A stretch of DNA of 64,000 bases from Paragonimus westermani (Eukaryota; Platyhelminthes; Trematoda; Plagiorchiida; Troglotrematidae), in NCBI GenBank assembly GCA_008508345.1, contig QNGE01000275.1, forward strand, positions 273,757 to 337,756. The letters are read 5' to 3'. The position numbers were made by a program, and so were the translations under genes. Below the pieces are notes generated by a model. That model saw nothing but the letters and a program-made list of their open reading frames with translations, was not told where the DNA came from and did no database searches. How positions within the stretch are numbered: position 1 is the stretch's first letter; each line of letters starts with the position of its first letter. Shown here piece by piece: positions 11,301 to 25,000 of the stretch.

Positions 11301-13274
11301 GCGTTTTTCAAAGCTTTATGGTTTGGATTCACAAAGCTTTATGAGCTAAATTATGCTCTCATCATTGAATATTCTCATTAAGCGGAACGACAGTATCTTT
11401 TAAATAACAACAACAAAACTTTTGCCGTGAACCACTGCTCTTTAGATGGAGGCGCTGGACCTTGTAGGTATCAAAATTGTTTTCGGTCAGTGTCCTCCAG
11501 ACAAAAATGGACAAATCCATGATATCAAAGGTTTGCCGAAGATTAAACTGGTAATTTGTTGCCTCATGATCTACTCATTTATCTTCCTGTAACATCGTCA
11601 TTGATTTTCCTGTCTGCAAACGGCTTTGAATGCATCTTGTTTCTGTGACAAACTGAAATTTCGATAAACGGTCATAGACGTGATGTGGAGTTTGTTTGGA
11701 TGGATACCTTGGAAGCCTCTAGCTGTCTTTTTGCTTAACTGCAGTCGTACCGTCATAAAAGAATCGTCAAAATCAGACACACCAATCGAATGGTGTTACT
11801 ACTCTGAGCAAGGTGAGAAATAATTGTTCCAGTAATTCGCAGTAAATGAACCCGAGAATCAGTCTGAGACGCAGTACCAATACGAATATAATGCAGCCAC
11901 CGAATGGTCATTCAAACCACTTTCATCAAGTATTACAACTAGTATGAACCGCAAAGAACTTACACATAACCTGTAACTCAAATTGTTGGATTGTATTTAG
12001 CGCACTGGAAACAGCTAGAATGAAAATTTAATTGTTTACAATCAAGTCTGAGTTTTAATTCTGGTCATTTTGCACGTCTGATTTCAGTTAATTGATGTGT
12101 TATTTTCGAACTATCTACAGTTGGTCACTTGTCCTCAGGCGATATGACAGAACATGAAACAGATTGATTTCTCCTCTAAACCAAGTTAAAAAATGTTTCG
12201 ATTATACACAGAAATACGGTTCACATATGGAAAGCATACCATAATTTGTTTTTTAAATCCTTAAAATACTTTCTGAGGATGGTTACAAGTCGTTTTTGGA
12301 GAATAAACCGTAAATCCAGCAAGTTGTAGACGAACTAAGTTGATATGTCACGGTCAATCTCTTGTTTGTTTGGACTAGCGGTCACAAGTAGAAACAAAAA
12401 CAGTGGGGGGTATTTGAGAAAAAAGTTGTCTGCACATCCCGACGGTTAGTTAACTACGTACGTTTGTGAGATATCTGCGATAAATTTCATCATGTGAAAG
12501 TGAAGATTCGACTAAGATGCCATCGGTAACAACAACAACAAGAACAACAACAAAAATTGTTTGTCCACAAGAGAACGGATTACCAAGCAGTGCGGATAGA
12601 TTAACGTACACCGAGGTCTAACAGAGTCATGCATTAACAGTTTTGATAAGACTGAGGGTGAACAGAACAGTAGCGCTTCTGACAAAACAGCGAATGTCAG
12701 GCATGTCTGAAAAATAATGGGTGGCTATATGGTCCATCGTCAGCATACTTCCTGCCTGACAGTTTTACTCAATGAAAAAGTTGCATGTGGAAAAGTGAGA
12801 TAAAGTTTATTTCAACAGGTGTTCAGTTTGCCGTCCGGTATTCTGACTTTATAACGACTTCCCGCAAAGACGCTAAGTCATAAACCTCGAAAGTGTGCTT
12901 ACGGTTTCTAGGCTGCATCTTCGCTTAGTGATCACTCTTCTTGAGTATATCAGTGGTCTATCAGGATTTACTTAACATTTTGAATGTTCAGAAATGACAA
13001 TTACCAACAGTAAAGTTCAAACCCGTGTTTTGTGTTCAGAAACAACTGTCTGTATGGTTGTCGCTACCTTGGTAGTAACAGTGATTGTGTACTCTGACAA
13101 TTGGCTTTCTCTGGTATCTTGTTCGCTTTCTCATACTGATATATAAATGGTCTGTGGTATGCACACGTAAAGATGCAGCGAAATTTGTCCGTACATAAAT
13201 CGTGCAATATCAGCCTACTGTCTTCTTTATTCAAATTACCAACAGTGTTATTTCCTATTGTTTACAGATTATTT
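5308..13274. other. Long stretch without a recognisable gene
   Basis: The longest frames (109 codons near 5885 and 120 codons near 7173, plus strand) show no family motifs. They are lysine-, asparagine- and cysteine-rich, as AT-rich noncoding DNA usually translates. There is a short interrupted (AAC)n run at 12528-12555. No tRNA, rRNA or clear transposon sequence was found. Confidence 0.4.
12528..12555 (+). repeat. Interrupted AAC microsatellite
   Basis: About nine AAC units with one AAG interruption. A smaller AAC cluster lies near 11406. Confidence 0.8.
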
Positions 13275-13910
13275 TCACACTATACTAGAATGAGATGCTC
13301 CTAGAGGCTCGCTGGCGTAAACAGTGGGATCGGGCAGTTGGGAGAACGCTGTCTGACCATTACGTCCTTCACACACGGACGTTTGAATACGCTCGTCACT
13401 TGCAGTTCGATCAAAGGCAATTGATCTAGTCAGTCTTGCTAAATTCGTCCGTTGACAAATGGTGACATCCTTCCGCCTGATCTTCGATCCGTCCTGCATG
13501 TAAAGAGCTTCCTGTGCTGACAAACAATTTTCGTCGTAATTTCCCATAAGGTAATGCAAGACCAGTGCCTTGCGCCAAACCGGATGGCTCAACCCTAATC
13601 ATTCATTCGCCACGCCTTTGGCCAGCAAACACTTCACTTTCAATGCCTTAGCTCTGCACATATCGATGTCACAACAAGTGTTTCAGAGGTTACGCATGAT
13701 CCGCAGCCTGCGGGCATGGTTTCCGTTACGTGTTCTCCACCTCCACTCACGTGACGGACATCGAGCGCTTTTCTGTCGCCAGGGCGGTTATCAGGGCCCC
13801 ATACATGACGTATGTGCGCATTCACTGTGCCATCTTTAGGCACGTTAAACTAAAAGCATGTGAGGCCTAGACATCATGCACGTGACAAGGCCCGCAGAAG
13901 CGTGACAACC
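13275..13910. other. GC-richer block with broken frames on both strands, unidentified
   Basis: Base composition is visibly richer in G+C and in CpG than its surroundings. Overlapping frames of 105 and 67 codons (minus) and 89 codons (plus) occur. In another plus-strand frame, near 13755-13860, a run of acidic and basic residues crosses stops. This pattern suits a decayed retroelement gag-like or host exon remnant, but no zinc knuckle, protease or polymerase motif could be found. No function is assigned. Confidence 0.3.
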
Positions 13911-16900
13911 TAAATTTAAACATCTTACCAGCGCGCCAAGCCAACGGACTCGAGGACTTGAGCGTCAGCACAACCCCACGACCCCACATCGCATCAAGAT
14001 CATCCTGACTCTTCAACAGAGCTAACACAACGCGTGGGCCTTGGCAATGAAATCCGTACTTTTATCAGCCCGGATATTGTCTTATTTTGTACGTAAGTCT
14101 CTCTTGTTTGTCTATTTCTAATCACTTTCACGGTTGGGTTTGTTGTCACATGTCACAATTCCCGAATGTGTATCTTTTTCCTGTAAGTAGTTAATGTTAG
14201 GCCGTTGTTATCTATACAGTACGTCGCTGAAGTAGGAACCGGCAGTATAATCAGACAGCAGCCGCATAAAACCTGATATGGGCAATGTTATCGTGCTGGA
14301 TCCACATCGCACATCTGGAACGCCAGTAGGTGAACAATGTGCCGGTAAACTGACAATTGAATAGCTTGTTGAACTGGCTTCCATTTATGCTACCTGTGTG
14401 AAAATGCAGAGAAGGCCACCCGTGTGTTTAATGTGAGGCATGTGGGCAGGCGACTGGTGACGTGTAGATCGGTCCGAAGGTTGATGAGGACGTTTGTTAT
14501 AACGGCAGTCTTCATGACCTGCAAACAAGTGATGGACCGTGCGCTCCAACGAATGATTTGTATGCTAGTTGTGTTCTGCGGCATGGGGCTACATCAAAGA
14601 GAGGATGCATAGAGAACATTCACAAACACTGGAGGAATTCGGTGTGGCAGTGATCTCGAAATGCACTGCAATCCCTAGACTAGTTTACAACGTGGGCTGC
14701 TGTCATGTCTAAGCAGAGGAAGCTTTTGTGCAAGCAGACATTTCTTCAAGATATATATTTCGTTCACCAGTCTTCTCGTTCGTTTTATGTTCACGTGACG
14801 ATTATTTCGACCCGTCAGCAGAACAGTGCATTTGTAGCGGTAACTGGCAGATTAGTGTACGTGATGAATTCGATCAGCTTTGATTGAAGTATGAAGTTTG
14901 AAAAAGTATACAGCAGCTTACTGTCTCACTAAAATTCAAGCGTAGTGAAGCAGCATGAAGCAAATGTTTTGCTGCGCGATGCGTTTAGTCATTATTTACA
15001 AGTACACGCTAAATAGATGCTATATATATATATCGCACGGACTGTACAAATGACCTCTAATTAGCTGTGCAAGACATCGATAAACGTAAATCGGTGCGTT
15101 CCAGGTGTGCTATCTGCTTCGAGCATGATAATTTCTTCCAGACCAAGTTATGTACGGCTGCACTTCTGCAAACCGAACCGAACTGAGAAGAGAATGGTTC
15201 AGCACAACTCAGCGCGACCAGAGGCAGACAGACACAGATTGAATTAGTCGCCCTAAGGTCCACAAATAACACACGCATTCGGTGAAATGAATGTATTGTT
15301 TTTAAACAGCCACTGATGCGTTTGTACTTGCAGTCTGTACAGTCCTACAGAAGTCAGATTGCAAACATACACGATACTTGTGATTAGTTCGTTACACCCC
15401 TTACCCCGCCTTATTCTGTTTGATCAGTACTGGTATGCAACACCCAACTAAAACCCACATGATGCGAATGTTTTGTGCCGACCCAAACCAAACGGTTCTC
15501 GCGTCCTGGATATAACACTTTCCGGTAGGAAGCAGGTTCCCACAGAACAAACCTCAATCTGGACAACATTTACAAGCGAGCTGTCCACACCGATCTCAGT
15601 AAAGCAACACGTTGTTCTTATTGGTGTTCAGATAAAGTGGTCAAGCAAGACTTGTTGATCGGAAATGGCATAACGTGGCCCAGTGACAAGGGCACAGACC
15701 TGAAAGCTGCCAAATGATGCGATTAACTTAAAAAACGCATTATGACAGTTCCTAATTTTTGTGGAAATAATGTTAGGTTTCGGTTAGTCTTGTGGATCTG
15801 TTTCGTTCACGAATACCGCCCTTTATTGTCATGGAGTTGCTTATTACACTACAGGACAACTCTCCCAGTTGCCACCTGAGGTGAAGTTGCTTAGTCTTTC
15901 TATATATGTCTCTTACTCAGTTGTCCTGACATTCACCAGCTACCAACATCACTTCTGCTGTATCCTCGTTGGAGAGTAATGTAGACCGACACACCCGGTT
16001 GGCCAGTTTGTTTGTGAGAAGTTGTCGCATACGGTCAAATATGCATCCTGTTTGACTTACTATCTCATCAAAACTGTTGGCATAATCATTAGGCTAGTCG
16101 TTTCTCTACCGCTTACCCATCAGTGTGAGAGATGGAGGTGTACGAATGAGTGATTCTGAACGAGCTATATCTTGTTATCATGCACGTGTTAAGCACTGGG
16201 ATGCGCTTTCTGTGCGCTCTTAACCTACACTCTTCTTCCTGGGTATTTTTTTGCTGATTTGTAATGATACACTTTCTATGTTATTCAGACGTACCGTGGT
16301 TTCCGGCATCGGGTTTAAGAAGAACAAGTCATAGAGTTATTTTAAGAAATCAACGTCGGATAAGATTTAAATGATCTGGATGAATTTTTGATGTCCTGAT
16401 TTGACAAAAATCATTCTCTTCGAATAATCACACTTTTACAAGAATTGAAGAGTTTTCAACCAAATAATGATGTTGCTCATTATTGTTGGATATAAATTGT
16501 GGAAGCTTCCTTTTTAAAATTGCCATTCGCCGGCTTCCAGGATCAATAGTATTGTTCTGGCGTTATGCAGAAGTGTTTTCGACCTGCATAGTAATAGAAT
16601 GGTGGGCTAATAGAATGTTAACTTTAAGATCTACGATCAGTCCGCTTTGCTTATTATCGATCAGTTTTCTCAAGAATTAAGCGGTTGTTATTGATTAACT
16701 GTTGACAATGAAATCCAACTTGGATCCATACTGGCTGCATGTTCGCCAGAAACGAAGCATTGTTAGTTGATCGAAGACATTCATTACAAACCATACGTAC
16801 GATCGTCTTACTTTGCGAAGTCATTCAATGCATTATGTATATGATTGAATAAAGCAAGTATTTTGTTTAAAGACTATGCTGTCTCTGTCTCCGTTTTATT

Positions 16901-18575
16901 GAAGTATGTTTGTGGTTGTGTTAGTAAATCAAGTGTGGACGATAATCTGCGACGCTATAAGAGGACATGATGAGACATGAAGATCGCAGACGTAAAAAAT
17001 AAATTAAGGTAAAAGTTGAATAAGAGCCACAGAAATCTACTAGAATCACGAATCACGATCAATCATTAAGCCTGTTCCATAATGTTCTCAGACGATGGTT
17101 AACCTCGTTACTTGAGCGAATCTCGTAAAAATAAATTTATACAAGGCGTTCACAACAGTCTATTCACTTCTCATCACAGTTGCTTTGATTACCATCCAAA
17201 TGGACATGAAGTTGATGGCTGGAACATCAACCCACGGACCCACCAAGTTTCAAAGTTGTAGGTGAAAATTATTCCATCAGTGTGTGTGCGTCACCCAAAG
17301 TCTAACTGAATCATTTATTTCGTTAAAGCCGCATGTTGACCTTCTCCGCTGAACAACACAAGCCGTTTCATACAGTAAGCGGCACCAAAAAATACGTCAG
17401 GCAACACGATAGTAGATTTGTTCATTCACTCTGGGTGATCGGATGTAAAGTCAGTATGCATGTAAATACAACGAGTTGTCAGTAGGAACCTCTTCTTTCT
17501 TAGAGTAGTTCTTATGAAGGCAATGAACAGGACAAACTCACTGATGCGAAGTCAACCGGTGATTCGCAAACGGCTACGGGAAATCACCGGTGACCAATCC
17601 GGATAGCAAGCTGCTGTAGCCTCAGATTTTGTTCCAACGAGCATCAAAGTGAACCAAGCTGCTTAAATGCATCACGTGTTAACACAAATGAGCTATTAGC
17701 GGTTGGTTGACGCGTTCGTTTTCGTTTATCTCACGGATGGTCCCATTTGCCACCTTAGAACGCCATATTCAGTTCGCACATAGCACAAAGGTGTATTCAT
17801 TTGACTGATAGGTTGAATGTAAGAAGACTAACGATTTCAACTCAAACGAATTTCGTTCTATAGCGGAAGGTTTAAAAAGCCTGAATGATTAAAGCTTTGA
17901 AGTCACATAGCAAAAGATACGCTGCGGATGAATGCGAATTCATATCGCAATTTAGACCGCAATGTTATTCGACTCTTGGGAAGATTTACTTAACGCTTGA
18001 GGGATTTGGTTAATTGTTCCGTTTTACCGAGTAACTTAGACTGAGCTACAATAGTCCCAGCCTATATGGTATAACAGAAGGTGTTATCCGGGGTTAATTT
18101 TCTTATATACTCTGGTATAATAACCTTTTGTCCATTCAAAGTGAAGCAAGATTAGTTGAGCTGAATTGTACTTACGGGTTTGCTACTGATCAACCTGCCC
18201 CATAACCAGCCCTAGTGACATCCGTATAAGCCGTATGAATGGTTTCTATATTAAGCAAATATCATACTGAACAAACAAAAGAATTGTGGAAACAATGACA
18301 CTATAGCCTATCTTTCAGCGTGATTAGACAGTTTACTTGAATGCATTCAGGAAGTGGATTTTCAGCGTCCTTGAAAAAACCGAAAACCTTTGTGTGCATG
18401 TTGGCTACTCTCCGAAGGTCATACTTTTGAGTGGAGCAGAAACTGTTCACGTTGCCACTGTTAACAAATGTGCCAACAAGGCAGATTCATACACTGTCTT
18501 TCTAATGTTTCATGACGTATTAATAATTAAGTGAGAATAACACAACATTGGCATAAAATTCTAAGGCGTGCTTAC
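13911..18575. other. No gene recognised
   Basis: Only short frames occur. A TA dinucleotide run lies at 15021-15033. A small inverted repeat with 10-bp arms (17555-17564 and 17582-17591, around ACCGGTGATT) is present. If the GPCR described below has a third coding exon, it should lie here or to the left on the minus strand, but a C-terminal tail exon could not be recognised. Confidence 0.35.
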
Positions 18576-18798
18576 CTCGATAAAGCAAATGTCGTAGTGC
18601 TCTTCGAAATTTGCGTGACATCATGTTATACAGGATGGGGTTTATGGCTGAGTTGAGGAACACCATTAGACGTGCGAACATGCGGAACCACAAATCCACA
18701 TATTTTGCCTCCGAATAACTGTTGTACACGACGAGTAATCGGTAAGGAAACCAGCAACTGGCGAATACCACAACAATTGCCAGGCAGATTTTGACAAC
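18576..18798 (-). CDS. TRH-receptor-like GPCR, exon with TM6, TM7 and helix 8
   Basis: Second recognised coding exon (residues 274-347). Its acceptor reads TTCTGTTCTGTTCAAG immediately before GTT GTC AAA (AG at 18800-18799), so the joined protein runs ARKQ-VVKICL in phase 0. TM6 carries the CWxP motif (C288, W289, P291) followed by YR. TM7 carries NSAINPILYN, with NPxxY at 327-331 region, and helix 8 is SRKFRRALRHLL. The YRLLVVYNSY and LNSAINP blocks resemble vertebrate TRH receptors closely. After TAT CGA G comes a good donor, GTAAGC (18575-18570), suggesting another exon to the left. If it is unused, the frame continues 18 residues to a stop ending at 18520. The role inferred is G-protein coupling at the plasma membrane in response to a neuropeptide. 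Confidence 0.9.
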
Positions 18799-21386
18799 CT
18801 TGAACAGAACAGAATACCAATGTTTGGTGAAAAGAAACCTTCCAGTCATTAAAAAATGTCATTGGATGTTCCTGAGGCAGAATAAAGGGCGCATAAAACA
18901 GCAGATTGTCTCTAAAAGTGCCATAAGACAGGGGTTTCATAACGTTCGAAACTGGTCAGTAGCATTTACCCGTCCCGCGATCGGGAGTTGATGTGTCGTC
19001 CACGTTCTCTTTGGGACAACCCTGTTGACTATCCCAACCTTGACCTCGTATTAGACAGATGTATAATCGTGGTGCGACGCTTAGTCACATTCGTTTTGGC
19101 CATTTTTTACCATTATCATTACAGAATCATACATGAACGGTATGTTATATGTGATGCAAATCAATGTACAGCTGGCGTGATTGGACATTTTAGGCAAGTG
19201 GGTGTTCTACAGTTAAAAAAGGAACTATCGTCAATCGCTTCTATTTTGTTCATTCAAGTTGTCAAAAGCGAATTAAAAACTTAAATAATTTATATATTTT
19301 TTTTTATAGTACTGATTCAGGTGTTAATAAAGTTTGGTGTTAGTGCAAATCATACTTTAGACCAAAAAGATTTGGGTTACTTGACGTCTCTAACATTAGA
19401 ATAAACCGCCATTGTTATGTGCAATACTCCCTGTTTCTCCACGTCCTGTAGAACGTTGGGATAGCAATTGATATTGTGGGTTACTGACTGTTATCCGAAG
19501 AAACCGTCGTTGAGGATTAATGGGGATATGCTGGGGGATATACAAATCACTGTTTCACTCAATTGGCCTGCAGAAGCGATCGCATGTTGCATAGCAATTT
19601 GTCCATTGCATATGTGTACTCATTCTACACCACAGTTATACACAGTTCATCGGTACCTTTCAACACTGCATCTTACAAATGCAGCTTTTTATACACATAC
19701 GTCCAAACTATGAATAGTGCAACAACCTTCTTTGAGTACTCTCCAGTCTATATACCTACATACACACGAAGTCAGTGTACGGAAAATGAATCAATCATCT
19801 GCCCTGTTCGTTCAAAACTGTCGTTAACGGTACAAGCTTAGTAAGTCTCTCTCATAACATTTAAATATTACAGGCACTACAGGTATGAGTATATATTTGT
19901 TTCAGAAAAGTGCAACAATAAGGTTGTTGGGGTAATTTTACCCGGTTATCGACCGAGAAAATTCGTGTTGCAAATATGATACCTGATCACTGGAAACGAT
20001 CATCTGCCAAACTAAGTAATTTTTCCTTAATCATATCATCATAAAATACCAGTTTTAATTTACAACATTTCGCGTGCTAGCAAAGAGTGCAAGTTCACGA
20101 CGCGCTACTGATGTCTCAAGAGGCTGCGGAGTGATGCGTAAGGAATGAATCTTGTGCGGCTGCTTCTATGTGTCGTATGTAATCTCTAAAACCTAAAACA
20201 ATCGGCGACACTATTGTGGTTATAAAGACGATCTTCTACGGAAGTTGTTCTATACCGGACAAAAAACATAAGCCCGCTAAAATTAACCAAAGTCAATGTT
20301 CATTAAGTTGGCTGAACTCACCTGCAATGACTACAAGCAGCTTTGAACTTGTTTGCGTTTCCTATCGTCTTTTGTGGCATGCAATTATCAAAGTACTAGT
20401 GTCCTTGGCTTCAGTTCTACTACTCCGTGAAGTCGATTTACAAAACACAACCTTTTAAAATATGCAGATAAATTGAAGGGTGTGTGCCATACTCACTTCC
20501 TTGCTTCGATGATATAGACCGAACGGCTGACTGGTCTATATACTGCATATCTTTCTCAGGACTGGAATAACGTCTGGAAGATATCTGGTATTTTAGTAGA
20601 ATAAGTCAATCTACAGGTACCACTTTAAACGATTTGCAACCGTGGTACTGACATGCAGCTCTCAGATGGACAACCACCGGTAGTGCGTCGACAGTCATTT
20701 GAGAAAAGTAACAGGGATAACACATGGATGTACTAGAAAAAAGAGTCAAGACATAAGAGTTGATAAGACAAGTACTGGTAATTCGGTTGAATTTAGTGGA
20801 CTAGATCGGGCACGGTACCACCCTAACTTTGTAACATGTAGAAAACTTTTATACTGTCCTAAATATAACATACACCAAAGGCTAAAATGTGCTAATTCAA
20901 GTCTATATCTTCATTATATTTTCATCTTTGCTGTTACTGAACTAACTGGATCTTGGTACTATAAAACTAAACTAGCCACAGTCAAGTCTGTTAGTTAATG
21001 TACAGCCTCATTGGGGATATATTGTTCGTCTGCAAATTGACGAAACACGTGAGTGATAGTAAAACATCTTTAAAGCCCTGATTCGCTGCGCTGAACATAT
21101 GATTAACAGTCAAACAGATAACATTATCGGCTCGTCTGGAGTAAATTGTGGATTTCAAACACAGCCTTAAATAAATACGTATTAGTCCCGAGTAGACGGT
21201 ATGCTTGCAATGTCGATTTCAAGTGTATGTAAATAGAATGGTTTATTCCGGTTATCAGTGTTGTATTGCCAGTTAAACGAAAGATGAAAATGAAAGATGA
21301 AAATTTAAACGTTGAAGAACTTGTGTCGAACAGACACTTCAATGATCTGACGTTACGTGTACTTTCTAGTTGTCAATTTCTCCTAG
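18799..21386. other. Intronic, no feature recognised
   Basis: AT-rich sequence with short frames only. A T-rich run lies near 19291-19306. Nothing else is supportable. Confidence 0.4.
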
Positions 21387-21558
21387 GGTAATCCATTTAA
21401 ACTCATTCGGCCACATTTTCGAAACGTTAGTACTAGCTGTGCTCTACGGATATGCTGCACCGTACAAAGATCACAAAGTCGAATTACCTCCCGTTGTTCA
21501 GCTCGCATATTCACGGGTACAAAATCGTGTATCATCATCTGCAACACGCAACTTTTGA
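21387..21558 (+). CDS. Weak candidate exon, unidentified
   Basis: An open frame (VIHLNSFGHIFETLVLAVLY, then GYAAPYKDHKVELPPVVQLAYSR) begins right after a textbook acceptor (AATTTCTCCTAG ending at 21386) and ends at a TGA-type stop at 21558. Residue use looks more protein-like than in nearby frames. No family was recognised and no partner exon was found. It would be nested in the GPCR intron on the opposite strand. A chance frame is quite possible. Confidence 0.18.
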
Positions 21559-22534
21559 TAGCAAGCGAAAGTTCATTGCACTACATTGCACTTTCTGACA
21601 ATGTCATTATTTTTCTGATCGGATTTATGGAGTCCTTTAGCCGAACAACCAACTCAAGTAATAATTATGCCTAGCGAGAACTCACCATCCACTTTAACTA
21701 CAAAACAGGGCAATTTCCATTCTGCACAAGCGAGCATTATCGATTCACCAACCGTTTGGCTTCATCGCACATCCACTGGGCTGACAATTTCAACCCCACG
21801 TCGAAGAAAACCCTGGGAACGTGTCAGGAATGTGATCGAACACTGGTTAGTGTCCTTGGCCACACCTACGTTAATTGCACTCATGGGTTGGTCAATATGT
21901 TGGTCGATGAACGCGGCCGTGGTCTAGATCCTTGTTTTCTGTGTTCTCACATCGTTTGTTAGAACGGCCCAATGAAAATGAGGTAAATTCAAATGCTACT
22001 GTTTTGTATCCTATTTTTCTGACCTTCTGTACGGAAAACCCATGTTAAGCGAAATCTCATCTAACCAATCAGGTTCACACACATCTGACAGGGATTCACT
22101 TTTTCAGGCATACGACATCTACGAAGGTGCACTTTTCGTCCTAGATCACGTGCGCTGTTGAGTAAAATCCACTTCGGCGTCAGCACGAAGATCACTGGAA
22201 AGGTGAACAATGGTTCATCAGATGAGACATCTTATCCACCAGTACTTAAGGTAGGAATCACCGTAGTCGCTGAACTTGAGGACCAGACCTAGTCCGTGAC
22301 GTATTGTCGTTCAATTTTTCGCAGAACTCAATCCAGAATACTTCACTGCCTCATTATCGATCTGCCGTTTTTATGGGCTAAGGCAACGACCCGAGGGAAT
22401 GTCATCTCTCTGAAGATTCCAAAGACAATCGATATTTACCTGCATGAGCGTTTTGGACGTGTTTATCTGTTTGCCTGTTACTGGGTTGTCGATCCGACCC
22501 CGGAGGCATTCCGCAATGCTTCACCTATAGCGGA
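21559..22534. other. Intronic, no feature recognised
   Basis: Overlapping frames of 86 and 68 codons near 21667-21962 (plus strand; one has paired cysteines, CQEC and CFLC) could be debris of a mobile element. They show no assignable motif. Confidence 0.3.
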
Positions 22535-22589
22535 TTGTGTGCCCTTGTGAACACCACTTTATTCAGCCATCTACTTCGTGATTGTTGTT

Positions 22590-22762
22590 TGGTTTATTGG
22601 AAGAATCGTTCATATGAGATGAACGAAACCACTCTTTTCCAACAGCAGTTCCGTTTTTCAAAAGATACACTACGATTGGTTGCAGACGTTCTTACTTGTC
22701 CGTTCTGCCTTGGTAACGGTCATCACCCATTTAACGTGAAAATGTACGGCTTGTCTTCCTAA
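22590..22762 (+). pseudogene. Possible PIF/Harbinger transposase N-terminal scrap
   Basis: The frame contains MNETTLFQQQFRFSKDTLRL followed by VADVL (22619-22694). Harbinger transposases have a similar early segment: an acidic stretch, then F-x-x-x-(Y/F)-R-F/M-S-K-x-T, then a leucine-rich helix. The downstream DDE catalytic residues were not found before the frame stops, so this is at best a short fragment. The similarity is only about 24 residues long and may be coincidental. Confidence 0.25.
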
Positions 22763-25000
22763 CCGCAGCTTTCTTAGTTATTCCATCTAAGGTTGCGTAC
22801 AAATGTTTGTGACCGAAAGCTTTTAGACAGGAAATCGTTTTGTATCAATCTATTTTTATTCTTAGTTACAACAGATTTATGTCTCTCACCTCCTTGTGCA
22901 CCTCGATCACAATCGACCGTTAAGTAAACGTAAGTCTGTAACTACAATCTGTATGATGCATCCCTTATTGCTGACACGCTGTCAGGCAGCTCGTTAGTGC
23001 GAGAACCCAGTAGGCCTAACAAGCATGGTAAGCGATAATACTGGCTAAGCGTGAAGGGTCGCAAATTTACGTGATAAATAAATTTATTATGCATGTATAT
23101 TGTCACCGTACCTGGGAGATTGTTGGTGCACTTTCAGTACTATGCAGTAATGACCGCATTTTTTATATGAACTGCATTCGCACTTCTGGTGTAACGTGCT
23201 CTTGTTTGTCGTTGAAAACTTTCCATTTTATGAACGATGGCTCCTAAAAAACCAAGTAATCATGATATCTCGGAAGTTCCCAAGCTTTCTCGAAATTCAC
23301 CAAACAAGTCTACGGTGACACACACCTCGGGAAAGTAGCAACCTGGCTGACGGCGGATCGGTGTAGTCGTTCTTGTGGGTTGTGAGCAGCCTATGAGGGT
23401 ACTCATCGTCTTCACTGTTCGTCTGCGCCGCACACCACCGAAGATGACAGTAGAGTAAAAAGTGGGTGTAGCCCACAAAGCGAGCGAATTAGTCTACCCA
23501 GATCAAGCTCCGTCAATTCTGCTGTACGGCCTGCTATCTAGCTCGATATTTGAGTGTATTGCTATGCGTAGCAACGACAAGAGTTCAAACACAGTTCTCG
23601 GCCTATCACTTCTGTTGACAACAGAGTGTAGTTCAATTGAGGCACTATCTCGAATCTAATCACTTTCCTAAGCTCGCTCGGTGCTCACGGGCGTCGTACC
23701 GTTTCGAGGTGATCACCGCCCGTTCGTCAGAAGTAATCCATTTAGTAACCAACCCAAAAATCCCAAAGAACCACGGGCGTGTATGCTTTGCACTCAACTT
23801 TCCATGCGATGTCTTCTTTTGTCTTCTTTTACCTTCATGTACGTTAATGGCAACCGTGCAGCTGAATGTTAAAAGTCCGAGTATTCTTGTGTGTGTGCCC
23901 GAATACTAATTACTTATGGATCACATGTGGCAAATTGAGTAATACAGTACAGCGATCGTTAAGTCTCTCATACAATAAAGATGTACGATCTCTGACAGGG
24001 GAATCCGTAGAAACGTTGGAATTTTAACCTGTATTCTACCGCCAGATTCAAGCATACTGGACCCTGTGGAGTTGTACCGCATTTGACCCACAAGATCCCA
24101 AAGGAAACTCAACTGAAAACATAGGACAAATGTGCCCAACCTACAAAGATGATTTTGCATCCGTATGGAGCCAGCATCCGAAACTGCAGGTGCCAGACTT
24201 GCCGCCCTAATGAAGATGCACTACGTATTCCACCTTGTCTTAGTGAATTTGTGAACACAAGTCCTAGTGAGAGAAGAATTGTAAGGTCAGTCGAAGATAG
24301 TGATTGAGTAGCAATTCAAAAGCCCTTTGGTCCGATGTGACTTGAGAACATGAGCCAAAAACTCAGCTGATTTACAATAATCCACCAAGCAGGCTGTCTT
24401 AAAGATTCATGTTGTCCTACAGAATATTGCTGTACCCTCTGTTTACCACGGCAAATCAAGCAAAAATTCACAAACAAGCCTGAGACACCCGTGAAAATAC
24501 AGCTGGCTCACCTAGTCAGAGTGAACGAGAAGAAGCAGGGAAAAATCTGACTCATATAACCTGATGGATACTGGAAATCGAACCGAGCAAGAATGGGCAC
24601 CCGGACATCCAAGAGGAAACTACTAAACTCGCCCACATGTGTATGTCGGTCATTAATTCTGCTCAATCTGTCTGAGAGTAGTTCAGCACAGTAGCAGAAT
24701 AAGAGAAGCACGAAGGAAAGGAGTTTTCGAAATTTTCTCAACATTCAACTAAGCCGATACCTCCCCAGAGCAAATTGAGAGATTGGGAACAAGTTCTAAC
24801 CCGAAGTTCACTCTCCTACCGCGTCCACTGTGGATTACTCATCATTCTGTAGATAAATTCGAGAAGCTAATGGAGTTGCAACAAGTCGGCCACAACGGAA
24901 GTAAGAACTCATTTAGGACACGCTCCGACCGAGATAAATACACACCTGTAGCCGTCATCTGAGACCACATGTGTTGATGAACACAGGCGTAGAAACGTTG
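22763..25000. other. Intronic; possible but unrecognisable 5' part of the Gypsy element
   Basis: A Gypsy gag and protease would be expected upstream of the RT found at 25.2 kb. No CCHC knuckle, no D-T/S-G protease motif, no 5' LTR and no primer-binding site could be recognised here. Short frames occur on both strands (for example minus 23260-23478 and plus 23637-23909). Confidence 0.35.

Noticed and set aside
17555..17591. 10-bp inverted repeat around ACCGGTGATT
   Set aside because: Too short and isolated to interpret. No flanking duplication or second copy.
23680..23735. CTGACGA followed by GAAACG on the minus strand, hammerhead-like
   Set aside because: The 18 bases between the boxes do not form a proper stem II adjoining the core, and stems I and III are absent.
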